64,000 nt of DNA from Paramarasmius palmivorus. Lineage: Eukaryota > Basidiomycota > Agaricomycetes > Agaricales > Marasmiaceae. Both the position numbers and the translations under genes were made by a program. Where the stretch lies: positions 434,001-498,000 of the forward strand of contig JAYKXP010000012.1 in assembly GCA_037176845.1 (NCBI GenBank). Direction: 5' to 3'. Positions 10,065 through 21,523 of the stretch are shown here, one piece after another. Every line of letters starts with the position of its first letter. Positions within the stretch are counted from its first letter, which is position 1. The notes below the pieces were generated by a model. It had not been told where the DNA came from. It saw nothing but the letters and a program-made list of their open reading frames with translations, and searched no databases.

Positions 10065-10215
10065 CACATTAGTATACCTCTGTTCTTGTTGCCGATGTTT
10101 GCAAGTATCCTCGTCCAGGCATTACTTTTCGGAAACATTGTATTCATTTGAAGTCGAGTTAGGCATAATAAAATACAGCTGTGCTGGTTTGCGATCTACC
10201 GCTATTGCACTTGTT

Positions 10216-11284
10216 TTAGTCCATCCCTAGAACCTCAATCAGAACACTGCCCAACGACTTCATGACCTCTTCATCAATCCCTGAGCATCGTCCGAACACA
10301 AGTGTTGCTACTTTTGGGTCGTGCTCACCACGAGCTGCAAGGCTCTCCGCCAGGACCTTCGAGAAATGATACCACTATCTGGAAGACAGCGTAAACTTGA
10401 TTAGGTGAACTGTTGTCATCGCGGGGATAGCGGGCGAAGGCTGGCACCTTCGGCATCGATAATACGAATGATACGAGAGAATAGTCGCTGCACTCGATAT
10501 CACCTTATACCGCCAACGTCTTCAGGTCATTCGACGAAAGGAAGAGGTAGATACATTCCTCAAAACATGTCCGAGATGCCTTCCCAACATGAAAAGTTTC
10601 CGCCGTAACGAGAGCTAGTATCGAATTCCAGAGCTTGCTCGCCACCTGACCAAAGGTCAATTGCTCATTTGAGCAAGTCGTAGTTTGAGGCAGGGGATTC
10701 CCTACGATAACTCGCGCGCCCAATTCGCCAGCTCGGGTTCTGTACTATCCAATACAGCGATGTTTCGAGTGATTGTATTATCGGGCTCATTGACTAAAGA
10801 TACTGCTCGTATCGCGTGAGCCGGAAGAGTTTGGGATAGTGGGATTACAGGTAATAAGTCTGCCCAGTCCTCTTCGGTTTCTATGATCGGACGGTTGCGT
10901 CTTATCGTAGCGCCCAACGGACACTGGATTTGTCGGAGGAAGGGGAAGAAGTGATCCTGGTACGAATAAAAGGAGAGGCGTCGCGAAGACGGTAGAGAAA
11001 TTGTCAAAGGGATGTTCCTGTCGTAGTCGGCGGCAACCTGACTCTCAAAGGCGTCATGCAGCTCCAAAAACTCGAGTCGAGGTGAACATCCAACGACATC
11101 TTGAAGCTGCTTGTGCGACCGAAACGTGGTAGAGCTATTTCCGTGGATGATCAACGACGTTAAATCCTTGAGGAACGGGGAAGTGAAAGGCAGATGACAG
11201 TACTTCACACTGAGGTGAATCAGTAGAAGTGTCCCACCAGCAAGGGATCTTCGGGTAAAAATGTTGTGGAAGAGCCTCGGAGGT
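10216..11284 (-). pseudogene. Decayed F-box/LRR-like gene, 5' truncated
   Basis: Immediately downstream of the intact gene at 11285-13016 and on the same strand. It keeps family segments in order: LLLIHLSVKYCHLPFTSPFL, then KDLTSLIIHGNSSTTF, then VVGCSPRLEFLELHDAF. After a stop at 10702 and frame changes comes a tail, VATLVFGRCSGIDEEVMKSL, that matches the usual C-terminus (LVLRSCNGL...LLRQV). There is no F-box or start exon. It is best read as a tandem copy that lost its 5' half. A functional gene with unseen introns is less likely. Confidence 0.65.
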
Positions 11285-13016
11285 TCAACGAAGGGAGATG
11301 AGTTCCACTTCTCTGGTAAAATGGCCCAAAATATCAACCACCGAATTTGAAAGCTGAGTGCACCCAATAATTCTAACCTTCTCGATGGTCGAACAGTCTC
11401 CCTGGCTGCGTTCCAGAAACGAGTTTTGGAGCCAACGCATAAGCCCGTTATCGGGGGTGCCAAAGTTGACATGTATGAAGGTCAAGATGCTCAGCGCCGA
11501 AAACGCAAGCTGACCAGAGGAGTCATGCGAAAAGCTGTACGGCAGCTCACGTCCCTTGCGCCTTATCGTCAATGTACGAGGGATCTGCCACGCCGCAGAC
11601 CCGACTAAGATGAGATACTTGAGCGTTGGCCCACAAAAGCGAGCACATGCCATGAGAGGAAAATGTTCGTCTTTGAATGCATCCCCGATACGAAGTGTTT
11701 CAATGGAGGAAGACAAGATACACAATGTAGCATCTATGACTCGTCGAGAAGTCACAAAGCATGCTGAAGGATGCTCGTTGTGCCAAGAAAATTCGACTGT
11801 GAGGTCTGCTTGGGATGTTGGGTCTAAGGTTTCGATGTCGGCCGGGACGACATCCCAAGCTCGAACGACGATATTTCCGACGGTGTTTGTGGGATTACCA
11901 CTAATCGATAGCGCTTCAAGAGACTTTGGAGAAACACTTCGGATTGCTATCTCAAGCAAATGTTTCACCTCCCCATAAGAATAATCGATGACACTGTTGG
12001 TATCGCAGCCTAAATGGATGCAGGGCGGGTTGTGGGTAGAGAAAGTGATGTAGTGAAGTGCGTCAAAAGAAACGCTCCCAGTTGACGCGAGACGAAGTCG
12101 GCGTAAATGTGGTAAGAAGACCACTGGTGGATTGGTGATCGAGCTTGGCAGAACATGGTCGAGTTCCAGGATCTCAAGGTATGGCATCCTTGCGAGGGTC
12201 TGGAAAAACGCTCTCTGGCAGTGCAAGAGGGTCGTAGTGCTACTCACGTTCCAGACAAGTTTCGTGATCCTCTCGTGAAGTAACGGTGACTCCCAGTTTT
12301 CTGAGAGGAGGCAGTTGTGTAGGGAAAGTGTAGAGAGGCGGGGCGCTTCACCTCCTAAGAATCCCTTAGGTAGCATGAAAGGCGAAGTTCCGTGGAGATG
12401 ATCATGCTGGAGGTGTACGGAACGTAGGATAGGTACCGGACCAACACACATCGAGACAACTTCCTGGACGACCGGAGCTGCATCAAGGTTGAGGAACAAG
12501 CGTGCAAGGCGATTCCTTTGATTCATTGCCTCCGAGAGCACGCTCTTCAACTCCTGATCCTCGGACGGAAGCCACGAAATCACGATGTTGAGGGGTGCGT
12601 CTCTGGATCGATGTAGCATCACCCTTGCGAGATGAGGCAATTCGAAATCTGGTGTATTCCACATCGCATGTAGTTTGAGTGATATAAGGCGCCAGTGACG
12701 ACACACCATTGTGACATAGAGCCACTGCGATTTGCTCCGGGAAGGAAGGTGGCGAGCGAAAGACTTTGGAATACAAAGAAGAAATATTGAGGCAAGGATT
12801 TCTTCCGGAAGGCAAAAAACAGCTGCACTTTGATTATGGTGGTCTGGATGGCGCAAATTCGCTCTGCGCCCTTCGGCTTCCGATTCAGATTTGCCTGTTG
12901 CAAGCCAATAGTTTTGAAAGGAACCTGAAGCGTCTGAGCCTGTTGGAAAGCGTAAACAAATGAACCAGACACACACCGTCTATGACAGCCGCAGAATCAC
13001 TGTTGAATTTTGACAT
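11285..13016 (-). CDS. F-box/LRR-like protein
   Basis: Exon 1 13016-12977 (40 bp, MSKFNSDSAAVID) and exon 2 12894-11285; 549 residues. The F-box at about 41-100 reads CLPEEILASIFLLCIPK...YVTMVCRHWRLISLKLHAMW. It is followed by the family block LARVMLHRSRDAPLNIVI and irregular leucine-rich segments, ending IEKVRIIGCTQLSNSVVDIL. The start was chosen because the small exon ends in phase 1 and its intron acceptor (GCAACAG) restores frame, as in every relative here. The long first-exon reading without an intron would give an unlikely N-terminus. A probable SCF adaptor. A decayed neighbour lies directly downstream. Confidence 0.82.
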
Positions 13017-14004
13017 TCTAAGCAGAGCGTCACTTGCAGCAGCAGGGAGATTTCTAGGAGCACGCCTTGTCAGTCGGTACCAAGAAGAAAGAACGTGGAC
13101 GTCAGCCATACCACGAATGTATAATCGACTGTATTGACCGTTTTGTCAGAGATGTGTTGGCGTGGTTTATCGGGTCGTAGACATGTCACATTCAAATAGG
13201 CCTGTTGTCTTGTGTAAGTATCTTGTTTGGTATAATCAAAATGAGGACATGAATATTTCGGTGCACGGTACTAACACAGGGCGTGCCATAACGGTTTGAA
13301 CAAAATCGTACAAATGATGCAAAAACAATTGAAATATCATACGCACAATAGCCAGCCGTGTGAGGTTCCAGGTTTGCTGCGGGGAATATGCCATAACCAG
13401 CTTTACCCCCGTCAGAGGACGAACCGATACCAGTGTTGGAGTGAATACCCAGCTGCATAATGGGTGACTTGAAAAGAGGTAGACCTCGGTTGAGGACTGC
13501 CAGGCAAAGGTGAGCCGAGTGAAACATATTGGTAATGCTACCTACTATTCAGTTGTTATGAAGAGATGAGATTTTTGTAGGCATATCCAGAGCGTTTCGC
13601 GTAGAAAGTAAGAGCATTGCTCTGGCCCAGAGCTCAGCTAGCGGTTGAGCTGTAGAGGATAAACCACCGCACCATCGTACTCGCGCCAAGTATTGAGGGA
13701 GACGACGAGTGAGCGACCTTGAAGCTACCGAATATGGCTTTTCAGTATGACGGAGAACTTGGAAGGAAAGACTTACGTGCTTGCGATTGATTGGCACTCT
13801 CGTTCCCGCATTGGGCTTCAAGTTTCGCAGTATTGACCATCGCCATTATAAGAATATGGAATGTTTTCCGAATCATACGAAGCAGAAATAGAAGGCGTAC
13901 TGACGTGCGCCGTGTAGTGGTCCAAAGGTCCAGGCACAGTAGTCAAGCCCCGGAAAACTCTCGGAGAGCGAGTCCTACTAGATACTCTGCAAGCACATGG
14001 GCCA
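13017..14004. other. Intergenic with weak, unresolved coding signal
   Basis: On the minus strand, 13848-13780 could be a first exon (MAMVNTAKLEAQCGNESANQ, ending in a GTAAGT donor). Open stretches around 13520-13250 could follow. No consistent splice model or domain emerges. It may be a decayed gene between two F-box genes. Confidence 0.3.
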
Positions 14005-15692
14005 TTACCAGTCATCTAGCAGATTGATTCGAGATTCACAATCAACTTCTTCAACCACGTCTCTGAGCAATTCGATGTAACGAGCGGGGAGCCCGTGACA
14101 GTTCCTCAGGAACAGCTTTCGGAGACGCCTTGGACGAAGCGCCAGTGCATCTACCAGTGCCTGCATGTCTGGAATACCATCCAGTTGATTGTGATTCAAG
14201 AACGTCAAAGTCAACGTCTCGAGCGCCGGGAACGGAAAGTTTGAGGCCTCCGATGAAGCCGCGGCGTCTGACGATATTCCAGAACAGAAGACCGCGACTA
14301 GTTCATCTATACTGTCTCCACTGACAAAAATGTCCCTCAAGGTGGCCAACCAGCAGGCCGAGCGCAGGAGCACTTTCACGGCGGATTGATGAGGAAAGAG
14401 GCGGATATCGAGGGTTTCAAGGATTGTGAATGGGACCGTTTCCACGACAATTGTCATGAGATCTGAATATGGTGGCAAGTCCTCGCTGTCGTACTCAAAA
14501 TGAGTGTAAACAGGTACTTCTCCCAAATCTGTGTCGCCGAGAGTGCGGAACTCCGATAATGACGGGGAATCATACCACCCCATGAACATGAAGTCATTCC
14601 GTTCGCCTTCGAACCTAATGACTTTCACGAGACGCGGATTTGTGGCCGACGAGGATGGATGGAACCACCGCGAGAAGAATGATCGTGTGGCATTCGCTAA
14701 GGAAGGCGTGTATGTTGTGTACGGCACAAACAGATTCAGCGTGGTCTTCTCGGAAAAGATGATGTGGTTGCAGAAGTCCAGAGATACATTAGCTTCTCTG
14801 GGTTCTCTTGAATCCAAGCTAAGGTCTCGCAGACAGGGTAGCGAGACCACCGCATTAGGCATCGCAGGGGGCAAAACTCCCTGTACAGCAAAGCTCTCGA
14901 GGGATGGTGATTTTTGAAGAATGTTTAAAAGCTGCTCTGCGGTGAGCATGGCTGCGGTAGACCCATTTCCGTACCAAGAGAGGGATGTGAGGTTGTGTAA
15001 GAGGGAAGAATCTGGGGGTATGTGGTAGTCGCAAAGTTCGAGAACTCTGAGGCTGGGTGCACCACGAAGTAAAACCCCATCTGGGAGCCTATCCCATGCA
15101 AACGCAAAGAGCTTCAAGGTGTGAAGATTTGGCGCGGGACCCGTAAAGCTTTCGAAGGCTTTCTCGAGCAAAGGTGTGGTACGTGTATATCCGAACTCGA
15201 TACACAGGCTCTCGATGCGTGATGCATAGCTAGTTAAGGCCTTCTTCAACACCTGGACCCGTCTCCGAGTGGTGCCTCGATCGGTGAACTCGATGTTGAG
15301 TAGTCTCGGCTTTGACCGTTCTAGCATCTCCGATGCAAGCCTGGGTAGCCCAAAATCCGGTCGGGTCCAAAGGGCCTTTTGATTCAGGGCTATGGTGCGC
15401 CAATGACGGCAAACATGAGTGATTGCAAGCCATTCTGCCAAGGCTTTCGATGGCACAGAGTATGCAGAGGTTTTTGCTGGTACCGAATTTATGAAAATGG
15501 TTTCAAGTAACTCGGGAGGAAGGCGCAATATGGATGGATTGATGTGTGAGACTTCCACGGCGTTTTCCTGATCAGTGGTCCCTATTGGAGGGAGTTTTGT
15601 TAGTGAAGAGCCAAAGCCTGATGGTAAAACGCACTTTCTCCACCACTGGCACCAGAACCCACGAAACGCCCATACTGTTCTGTATCGTTCAT
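14005..15692 (-). CDS. F-box/LRR-like protein
   Basis: Exon 1 15692-15635 (58 bp, MNDTEQYGRFVGSGASGGE) and exon 2 15581-14005; 544 residues. The F-box at about 39-90 reads LRLPPELLETIFINSVPAK...WLAITHVCRHWRTIALNQKALW. LASEMLERSKPRLLNIEF and leucine-rich segments follow. The C-terminus carries the family end motif RRLRKLFLRNCHGLPARYIELL. The phase-1 junction matches its relatives. Of the relatives it has the longest first exon, rich in Gly and Ser. Presumed ubiquitin-ligase adaptor with unknown target. Confidence 0.83.
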
Positions 15693-16201
15693 TGCAAATC
15701 GTCCTTTGCCCTGTCCGTGAATTTCGAACCTTAGTGTCCACAAAACGCGTCTTTGAAGGATATTTCGTGCGCCCAGTTCCCAAGGCTTTGAGGTTCTAGC
15801 TTGACCTTCGCCTGGAAAGATGAGCTTGAATAGCAATGAAGGTCAGGAGTGTATCGCAAATGGTATATTGAGAGGGCTCACCAAGTGGTTGCGAAACAAG
15901 ATGGTGGTGAAAGGAAACCAGGACGTCGTTACCCGCGTCTCCCAGCAAACTCTTCGCTTGACCACCAGGGTACCTCAAGACGCAGTTCCTCATAGAGACC
16001 TAGTAAGTACCGTTTCTCTCGGTGTTCCTCTTCCTGATAATGATGAGTGCATCAAGATTGGGTGTCGGTTCACATCCGAAAATCTACTTGATAAACCAGG
16101 AAATTTCGCTCTGGGCATTGTCATTTGGCACCCCGATCCAGGTTCCAAGCCGACCCACACCTTCGACGATATCCACAACATTTCCGATGGAATTTGGTCG
16201 C
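15693..16201. other. Divergent intergenic region
   Basis: Separates the F-box gene (minus) and the SDR gene (plus). Frames are open on both strands at 15820-16200, but neither has a recognisable domain or splice logic. Confidence 0.4.
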
Positions 16202-16209
16202 TATAAAAG
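16202..16209 (+). promoter_or_regulatory. TATA box of the SDR gene
   Basis: TATAAAAG, about 40 bp upstream of the ATG at 16243. Confidence 0.55.
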
Positions 16210-16242
16210 CTGTATTCGTCCCTCAGTTGGGCCAGAAAAAAC

Positions 16243-17453
16243 ATGTCTTCAGAAACACAATCTAAACAGCTAGTTTGGATCATCACCGGTACATCGTGCG
16301 TCCAAGTTGCAGCCTTTTGCTATCTGTGCACTTATCAGCCTGTTTGTTAGGACCGGTCTCGGACGTGAATTGACACTCGCAGCTCTTGAGCGAGGCGACA
16401 AAGTCATAGCAACCGCCCGAAACCGTTCTCTGTCCCAACTCGAAGATCTCAAGGAGAAGGGGGCCGATATCTTGGAATTGGACGTGACCGCCCCTCTGAA
16501 TGATCTCAAGGCCATTGCACAGGAAGCTGTAGCGATACATGGGAGAATAGACGTCGTAGTGAACAATGCAGGGTACATCTTGGTCGGGGCTATCGAGGAA
16601 AACACGTGCGTTTCTTCGATCTACATACGATATAGAACTGCTCACTGACTCTGAGTATCCACTGCGTAGGCCTGAGGAAACGTATAATCAGTTCAAGTAG
16701 GTTAATTCCCAGCCTTGCCATCCAACAAAAACTGACTTTTCCCCAGTACCAACGTCTTTGGTGCTCTCAATGTGACGAGAGCATTCCTACCGCACATGCG
16801 TGAACGTCGAACTGGGACGATAGTTTGGATGGGCTCCCTTGGTGGTTGGACGTACGTTCAATGATTTCCATCCAAGCAATTTCGTTCGCTGACCTTTCTC
16901 ACTAGATCATCAGCTACCGCTGGCCTATACTGTACGACGAAATGGGCACTGCGAGGTACGTAATGTTATTTCTTACCCATCTCAATGTCGCTGACAGGCT
17001 ACCTGCTGCCTAGGCATTTCCTCGACCCTTCACGAGGAAATCTCGCCTCTCGGTCTACGTAGCACCTGCATCGACTTTGGCTACTTCCGAACCTCGTTCC
17101 TGTCTTCTGGTCATCGTGCAGCGTATGAACCTAGGATTGCTGATTACAAAGAGATCACAACGCAAGCTGAAGACGCGCTGCAAGGTAAATATCCTCTTTA
17201 CATACAGTTTGAGTTCTGACTAACACTTCCTTGATCTCAAGCCTACAACAGCAAACAACCAGGTGACCCTAGACGAGGAGTACAGGTCGTTGTGGATGTT
17301 GTTCGTGGAGAGGGGCTTGCGCAGGGTAAACCATTCCCGACGAGTTTGCAACTCGGTAGCGATTGTTATTCGGTGGCGAAGGAAGAATGTGAGAAAGCGC
17401 TGCAAGTACTGGAGACGTGGAAAGAGGTTTCGCAGAGCACAGACTTTTGTTAA
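16243..17453 (+). CDS. Short-chain dehydrogenase/reductase (SDR, classical)
   Basis: Seven exons: 16243-16295, 16351-16605, 16670-16696, 16747-16851, 16906-16955, 17014-17184 and 17242-17453 (290 residues). The cofactor motif is TGTSTGLG (about 15-22), split by intron 1. The structural motif NNAG and the catalytic region WMGSLGGW...YCTTKWAL (Ser, Tyr-x-x-x-Lys) are all present. The domain layout is that of classical NAD(P)(H)-dependent SDRs. An Arg-rich turn (ATARN) after beta-strand 2 suggests NADPH preference, which is inference. Closest in style to the fungal SDR group annotated as oxidoreductases acting on carbonyls of secondary metabolites or lipids; the substrate is unknown. It is an isolated enzyme among F-box genes and no pathway partner is visible. 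Confidence 0.92.
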
Positions 17454-17572
17454 ATGATAGATGTGGTAAACGAATGACAGTTTGAGAATACTGGGTATCA
17501 AAAGACAATATAGACAATATAACGGATGCGAACAAAGTCCTTACAGTAAACAACATGGTCAAGTCTTTCCTA

Positions 17573-18820
17573 CTAGTTTCTGCTATTCCGCGTACTTCCA
17601 TCGTCGAACACTGATGTACTCTGTCCTGGAGTGGTGGAAGAGAGCCCAGTCGAGAGCAATTCTGAATTCCTGTCACGACGAACAGCAAACTCTATGCGCG
17701 AGACTATCCCTGACGAAGGCTCTGGATCCTCTACATCATTCTTCTTCCCTCGCTGAAGTGTTCGCGTAGACCAAGCCCGACCACGAATGACTCGTAGGAT
17801 AATCATCTCGGGGGCAATACACTATCCCATTCAAAAGCTCAAATCAGCGATACTTGACGCGGCACAACGACAGATGGATACCCGTACCTCAATTTGAACC
17901 ATCAACGAAACAAACAGATTTTGTGCCACATCTTCGTTCCCAAACAAGCCAAGGAGAATGATAGAAATGATGGTGAACGGCAATGCCGATTCGACAATTA
18001 TAGCTGCGATGCCAGTATACACTTTGGCTTCTTCCTTTCCCATGACGGATTCTACTTCCTTTTTGTGCCAGAGGATCCTCCCTACGATGAGAGCGGAGAG
18101 CCACATTGGAAGGATCATGAGCACGATCCAAACAGGAAGGGATAAAGGTGTCCAGGAAGTTTGAGTTGGTAGAGCGAGCTGAACTGTCGTGAGAATGGAC
18201 AAGACTACACAGGATGTCATTTCAGTGTTCCGGTGGTTGGTCAGTACAAGAAACGACGTACCAACACAGCCAATGTAAAATAATATCGGCGGTAGCACGA
18301 CCCACCACTTATAATGGTATAGAACCATTACTCGTTGGAGCTAGCATATAGCGTTAGCGTCAGCGCACAAACAAAAAGGAAGGATGAACGTACCATGAGC
18401 CCGTCTGCCCAAAACGAAGCCAAAATCGACGCACTATTCCCCAACGTCAAAACAGGATGGTTCTGCTGCTCGATGAGGTAGCTGAACGGTCCTCCAGGGT
18501 ATTCTCTCTGCGTCACCCAAGCATTCTCATTATACCGAATGCTACATGCAAGATTGATAGTGCCGAACGCGAAAAGGGAGGTGTTGAACACGAGCCAGAA
18601 GATCCATAACCTCGGCTTGAGTTTGAGAATGTGATAGGTGACGACTACAAAGACTGTCAAGTGGATTCCTACGTATGAAGAAAACTTTATTGAGAGTCGA
18701 GTTTTTCGATGAACTTTAGGACGCACCGTAACCGACAGAAGAGAGATGTGTTGACACAAAGGTCGACTGTTCGAACCATAAGACAGTCGGGTCTTCCTGA
18801 GTAGCGTAAGGGGAAGACAT
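17573..18820 (-). CDS. Multi-span membrane protein (orphan, basidiomycete type)
   Basis: Four coding exons: 18820-18727, 18668-18394, 18340-18262 and 18204-17888, then 17821-17573 as the last; 337 residues, so five exons in all. The N-terminus is MSSPYATQEDPTVLWFEQ, followed by about six or seven hydrophobic spans (IHLTVFVVVTYHIL, LWIFWLVFNTSLFAFGTI, WVVLPPILFYIGCV, VWIVLMILPMWLSALIVG and IIVESALPFTIISIILLGLF). A cytosolic-looking tail with IAPEMIILRVIRGRAWS and a Ser/Thr-rich end closes the protein. This layout recurs in many agaricomycete proteins of unknown role, and receptor-like topology is possible. It diverges from the F-box gene at 19118 with 297 bp between start codons. Confidence 0.75.
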
Positions 18821-19117
18821 CGCAGTTTGCAGGGTCAGTAGCGGGTTCGCCAAATTTTATATGGAAAACATGACGAGAGCTATTGTCAATGTTGGCCGAG
18901 GGAGTCGCCTTTTCATCATGATACGCCACAGCAGCAAAAGCGCTGTAAAGTTGTTGGCAGAATAGGAAACGAGGACATTGAGTTGACAAGGTCGCAGTCC
19001 AACGAAAGTGATGGTATCTACCGAAACTGCCACGGGACTGCCAGTTCCCGTTTTGTTCCCACGTTCGACCTATTTATTCCAGTGACGTTCATCAACGCCT
19101 CTTGCAATTTTGGCAAC

Positions 19118-20989
19118 ATGATGGACCCAGGCCCCCCCTCCAGTACGTTGACATGTTTGTATCCCATGGTTATATCTAATCTATTTATTACAGATCTTGA
19201 TGTTATTTCTCAAATCGACGCGAAACTCGCTATCTTGGACAAGCAGATACAGGCGCTTAGACAGGATGCGCAAAGTCTCAACGAAGAACGCAATGCAAGG
19301 ATGCCCATAGCGCGATTTACTCCAGAGACTCTCATTCGCATCTTCTCCTTTTGTATCCCCAGTCCCCATGACACCGCCACATCGAGAGATTGGTTTGACA
19401 GAGCACACATAGTGCAAACTCTTCGCTGCTTCTCGTTTAGCCGTGTATGTCGTACCTGGCGTAGAATTGCGTTGAACTGCTCTTCTCTCTGGACATGCCC
19501 ACAATTAATGATACCAAAGCTTGCAGAAGCAATGGTAGAAAGGTCCAAGCCTGCCTTTTTGGACTTGTGTATTAATGTGAGGGCTATCGAGTCGGTATTA
19601 CCACTGATCAAGGATAGCTTCCCACGTACGAGGAGTCTGTATATCCAACATTCACCTCTCTACAACTGGGAGAACTGTCTACTTCTTCCGGTACCCAGCT
19701 TAACATCTTTGGAAATCCAGAACACTTGTACGAGATCAGAGTATATGACTCTTCCCGAAAATTTATTCGGAGGCGAGACACCACAGCTAGCCAGGGTCAT
19801 TCTGTGTCGCTGCTACCTCCCGTGGAACACTGCAGTGCTTGGGAATGTCACTGTTCTTTCTCTTACAGGAGACGGTTATACCAATATTCCATCGGGGACA
19901 GATTTTCTTACGACGTTACAAGGAATGCCGAGGCTTGAAGAGCTCCAATTAATGGAAATATTCCCAAACTCAACTGCCAAAGATTTCCCTGTTCACACTC
20001 CTCACCTACGCTTTCTCTCACTCATGATGTCCGCCGAAGCTTGTGCCAATGTTCTTCACCACATCTTGCTTCCGGCGGCCACGTCAATTGTCCTGAGCTG
20101 TTATCCAAGTTCCGATTCACCGAATGCATTTTCGACTTTATTCTCCCATCTTTCTCGCTTATACTCTCCTTCTGCCATGGAATTGGTAGGACGAGTACCG
20201 TTCAAGTCCTTAGCCCTCGACTTCCACATTACTGGCTTGGATGGATGGCATGCATATGCCTCGGAAGAGGAAGCACTGAATATTCTCGCATGGGATGTTA
20301 GTGACATTGCCTTTCCTGCGCGTGGCTCCTCGCCACCACCACCTCCGAAAATGAATATTACCATTCGTCGTCCAGACTACACTACCGGTCTGGAGAGAGG
20401 ACTGTGGGACGAGGACATGATACAGGTCCTAGAGGCGATCTGCTTTGACTCGGTTGAAACCCTTTTTCTTGAGGGTGTATATCGGGATCGTTCTGCCTTT
20501 GACGAGGATGGCAACAAATGTCCCTCGTATGTTAACTTTCTCCCGGATTTCCTGGGAACATTATCATGGTCATCATGCGTAAAGACGCTCTATGTCTGGG
20601 GTTCCAGTATGGCGGCCCATACTTTCCAGAGTCTTCAAATACGGATCTCTGAAGATTATATAGAGGATGTGCTAGGTATAAACACCAAACTCAGGTTAGA
20701 AAGCTCAGCGCACGAAGTCGTATTTTCCGATTTACAGACTCTCGCTCTGTTCGCAGTCCATTTTGGCTCGGGTCCTGAGGAGCTACACCTCGAGGACGTG
20801 TTAGACAGTGCTCGATTTCGGGTGAAGCACGGTTTGGAGGTCCCAAAGCTTGTGCTGAGCCGAAGTCAGGTTGACCCTAGACAGCTGAGGAAACTCCGAA
20901 AGAAGTTTCCGATAGTCGAGTGGGATGGTGTAGACTCAGTAGACACTTGGGAGTTATACCATGGGAGCGGTATGTCACAGCCACAATGA
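19118..20989 (+). CDS. F-box/LRR-like protein with N-terminal coiled coil
   Basis: Exon 1 19118-19142 (25 bp, MMDPGPPS) and exon 2 19194-20989; 606 residues, the longest of the family here. Residues 10-45 form a likely coiled coil (LDVISQIDAKLAILDKQIQA...). The F-box then reads FTPETLIRIFSFCIPS...FSRVCRTWRRIALNCSSLW. LAEAMVERSKPAFLDLCI and leucine-rich segments follow. The C-terminus differs from that of its relatives (DPRQLRKLRKKFPIVEWDGV). It lies on the plus strand between minus-strand neighbours. Presumed SCF adaptor; the coiled coil could mediate dimerisation, which is inference. Confidence 0.83.
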   Translation: MMDPGPPSSTLTCLYPMVISNLFITDLDVISQIDAKLAILDKQIQALRQDAQSLNEERNARMPIARFTPETLIRIFSFCIPSPHDTATSRDWFDRAHIVQTLRCFSFSRVCRTWRRIALNCSSLWTCPQLMIPKLAEAMVERSKPAFLDLCINVRAIESVLPLIKDSFPRTRSLYIQHSPLYNWENCLLLPVPSLTSLEIQNTCTRSEYMTLPENLFGGETPQLARVILCRCYLPWNTAVLGNVTVLSLTGDGYTNIPSGTDFLTTLQGMPRLEELQLMEIFPNSTAKDFPVHTPHLRFLSLMMSAEACANVLHHILLPAATSIVLSCYPSSDSPNAFSTLFSHLSRLYSPSAMELVGRVPFKSLALDFHITGLDGWHAYASEEEALNILAWDVSDIAFPARGSSPPPPPKMNITIRRPDYTTGLERGLWDEDMIQVLEAICFDSVETLFLEGVYRDRSAFDEDGNKCPSYVNFLPDFLGTLSWSSCVKTLYVWGSSMAAHTFQSLQIRISEDYIEDVLGINTKLRLESSAHEVVFSDLQTLALFAVHFGSGPEELHLEDVLDSARFRVKHGLEVPKLVLSRSQVDPRQLRKLRKKFPIVEWDGVDSVDTWELYHGSGMSQPQ

Positions 20990-21523
20990 TTCATTACAGT
21001 ATGTTTCGTGTCTTGTTATTCTGTAATTTATTACAATAAGTAAAAAGTAGCGTGATTTTACTACATCTGAAGCTGGAGCTTCATCACCAACATGGGCTTT
21101 CGTTTGTGAGTAACGGAGACCTAGAAGTGAAAAAAAAAACCTGAGACTGACATCGAGAAAGACATTGGTGGACTTACTAACGACGGCCAAAGATAGTTGA
21201 TACAATGTGGTGGCGGGGGAGTGACCAAGCGAAAAAGCTGGCTAGCTGATGTTAGTTGTGCAAATAACATGGTGGCAACAAAAAGGTCAGAGCACCCCCT
21301 CTGAGACTCCACTTGTTCGCACAAGATACTCTGCGTCAACTGTATACGAACAATGGGGCCGCCGACGATTGTGCCTAAGCGAATGCTGGAGATTGTCCAT
21401 CATATTTGAAGGATTCTGAACCGTTGGAAGCAGAAGCTAGTGCAGCACAATGAGTTCCGGTGGAGTTGAATGAAGAAATTGAACACATACCCAGGAACTG
21501 CCAGATCTCGACCCCTGAGCACC
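20990..21523. other. Convergent 3' region between two F-box genes
   Basis: Contains 3' ends of 19118-20989 (plus) and 21524-23295 (minus) and an A-rich tract near 21130. A minus-strand ATG near 21400 opens a short frame (MMDNLQHSLRHNRRR...) with no support. I see nothing more. Confidence 0.4.

Noticed and set aside
10702..11472. Long minus-strand open frame read as an independent gene
   Set aside because: Its upstream third overlaps the intact F-box gene in another frame, and the rest is the decayed F-box copy listed as a pseudogene.
15820..16206. Open frames of about 100 codons on both strands
   Set aside because: No domain, no splice logic and mutually exclusive readings. It is the promoter region between two convincing genes.
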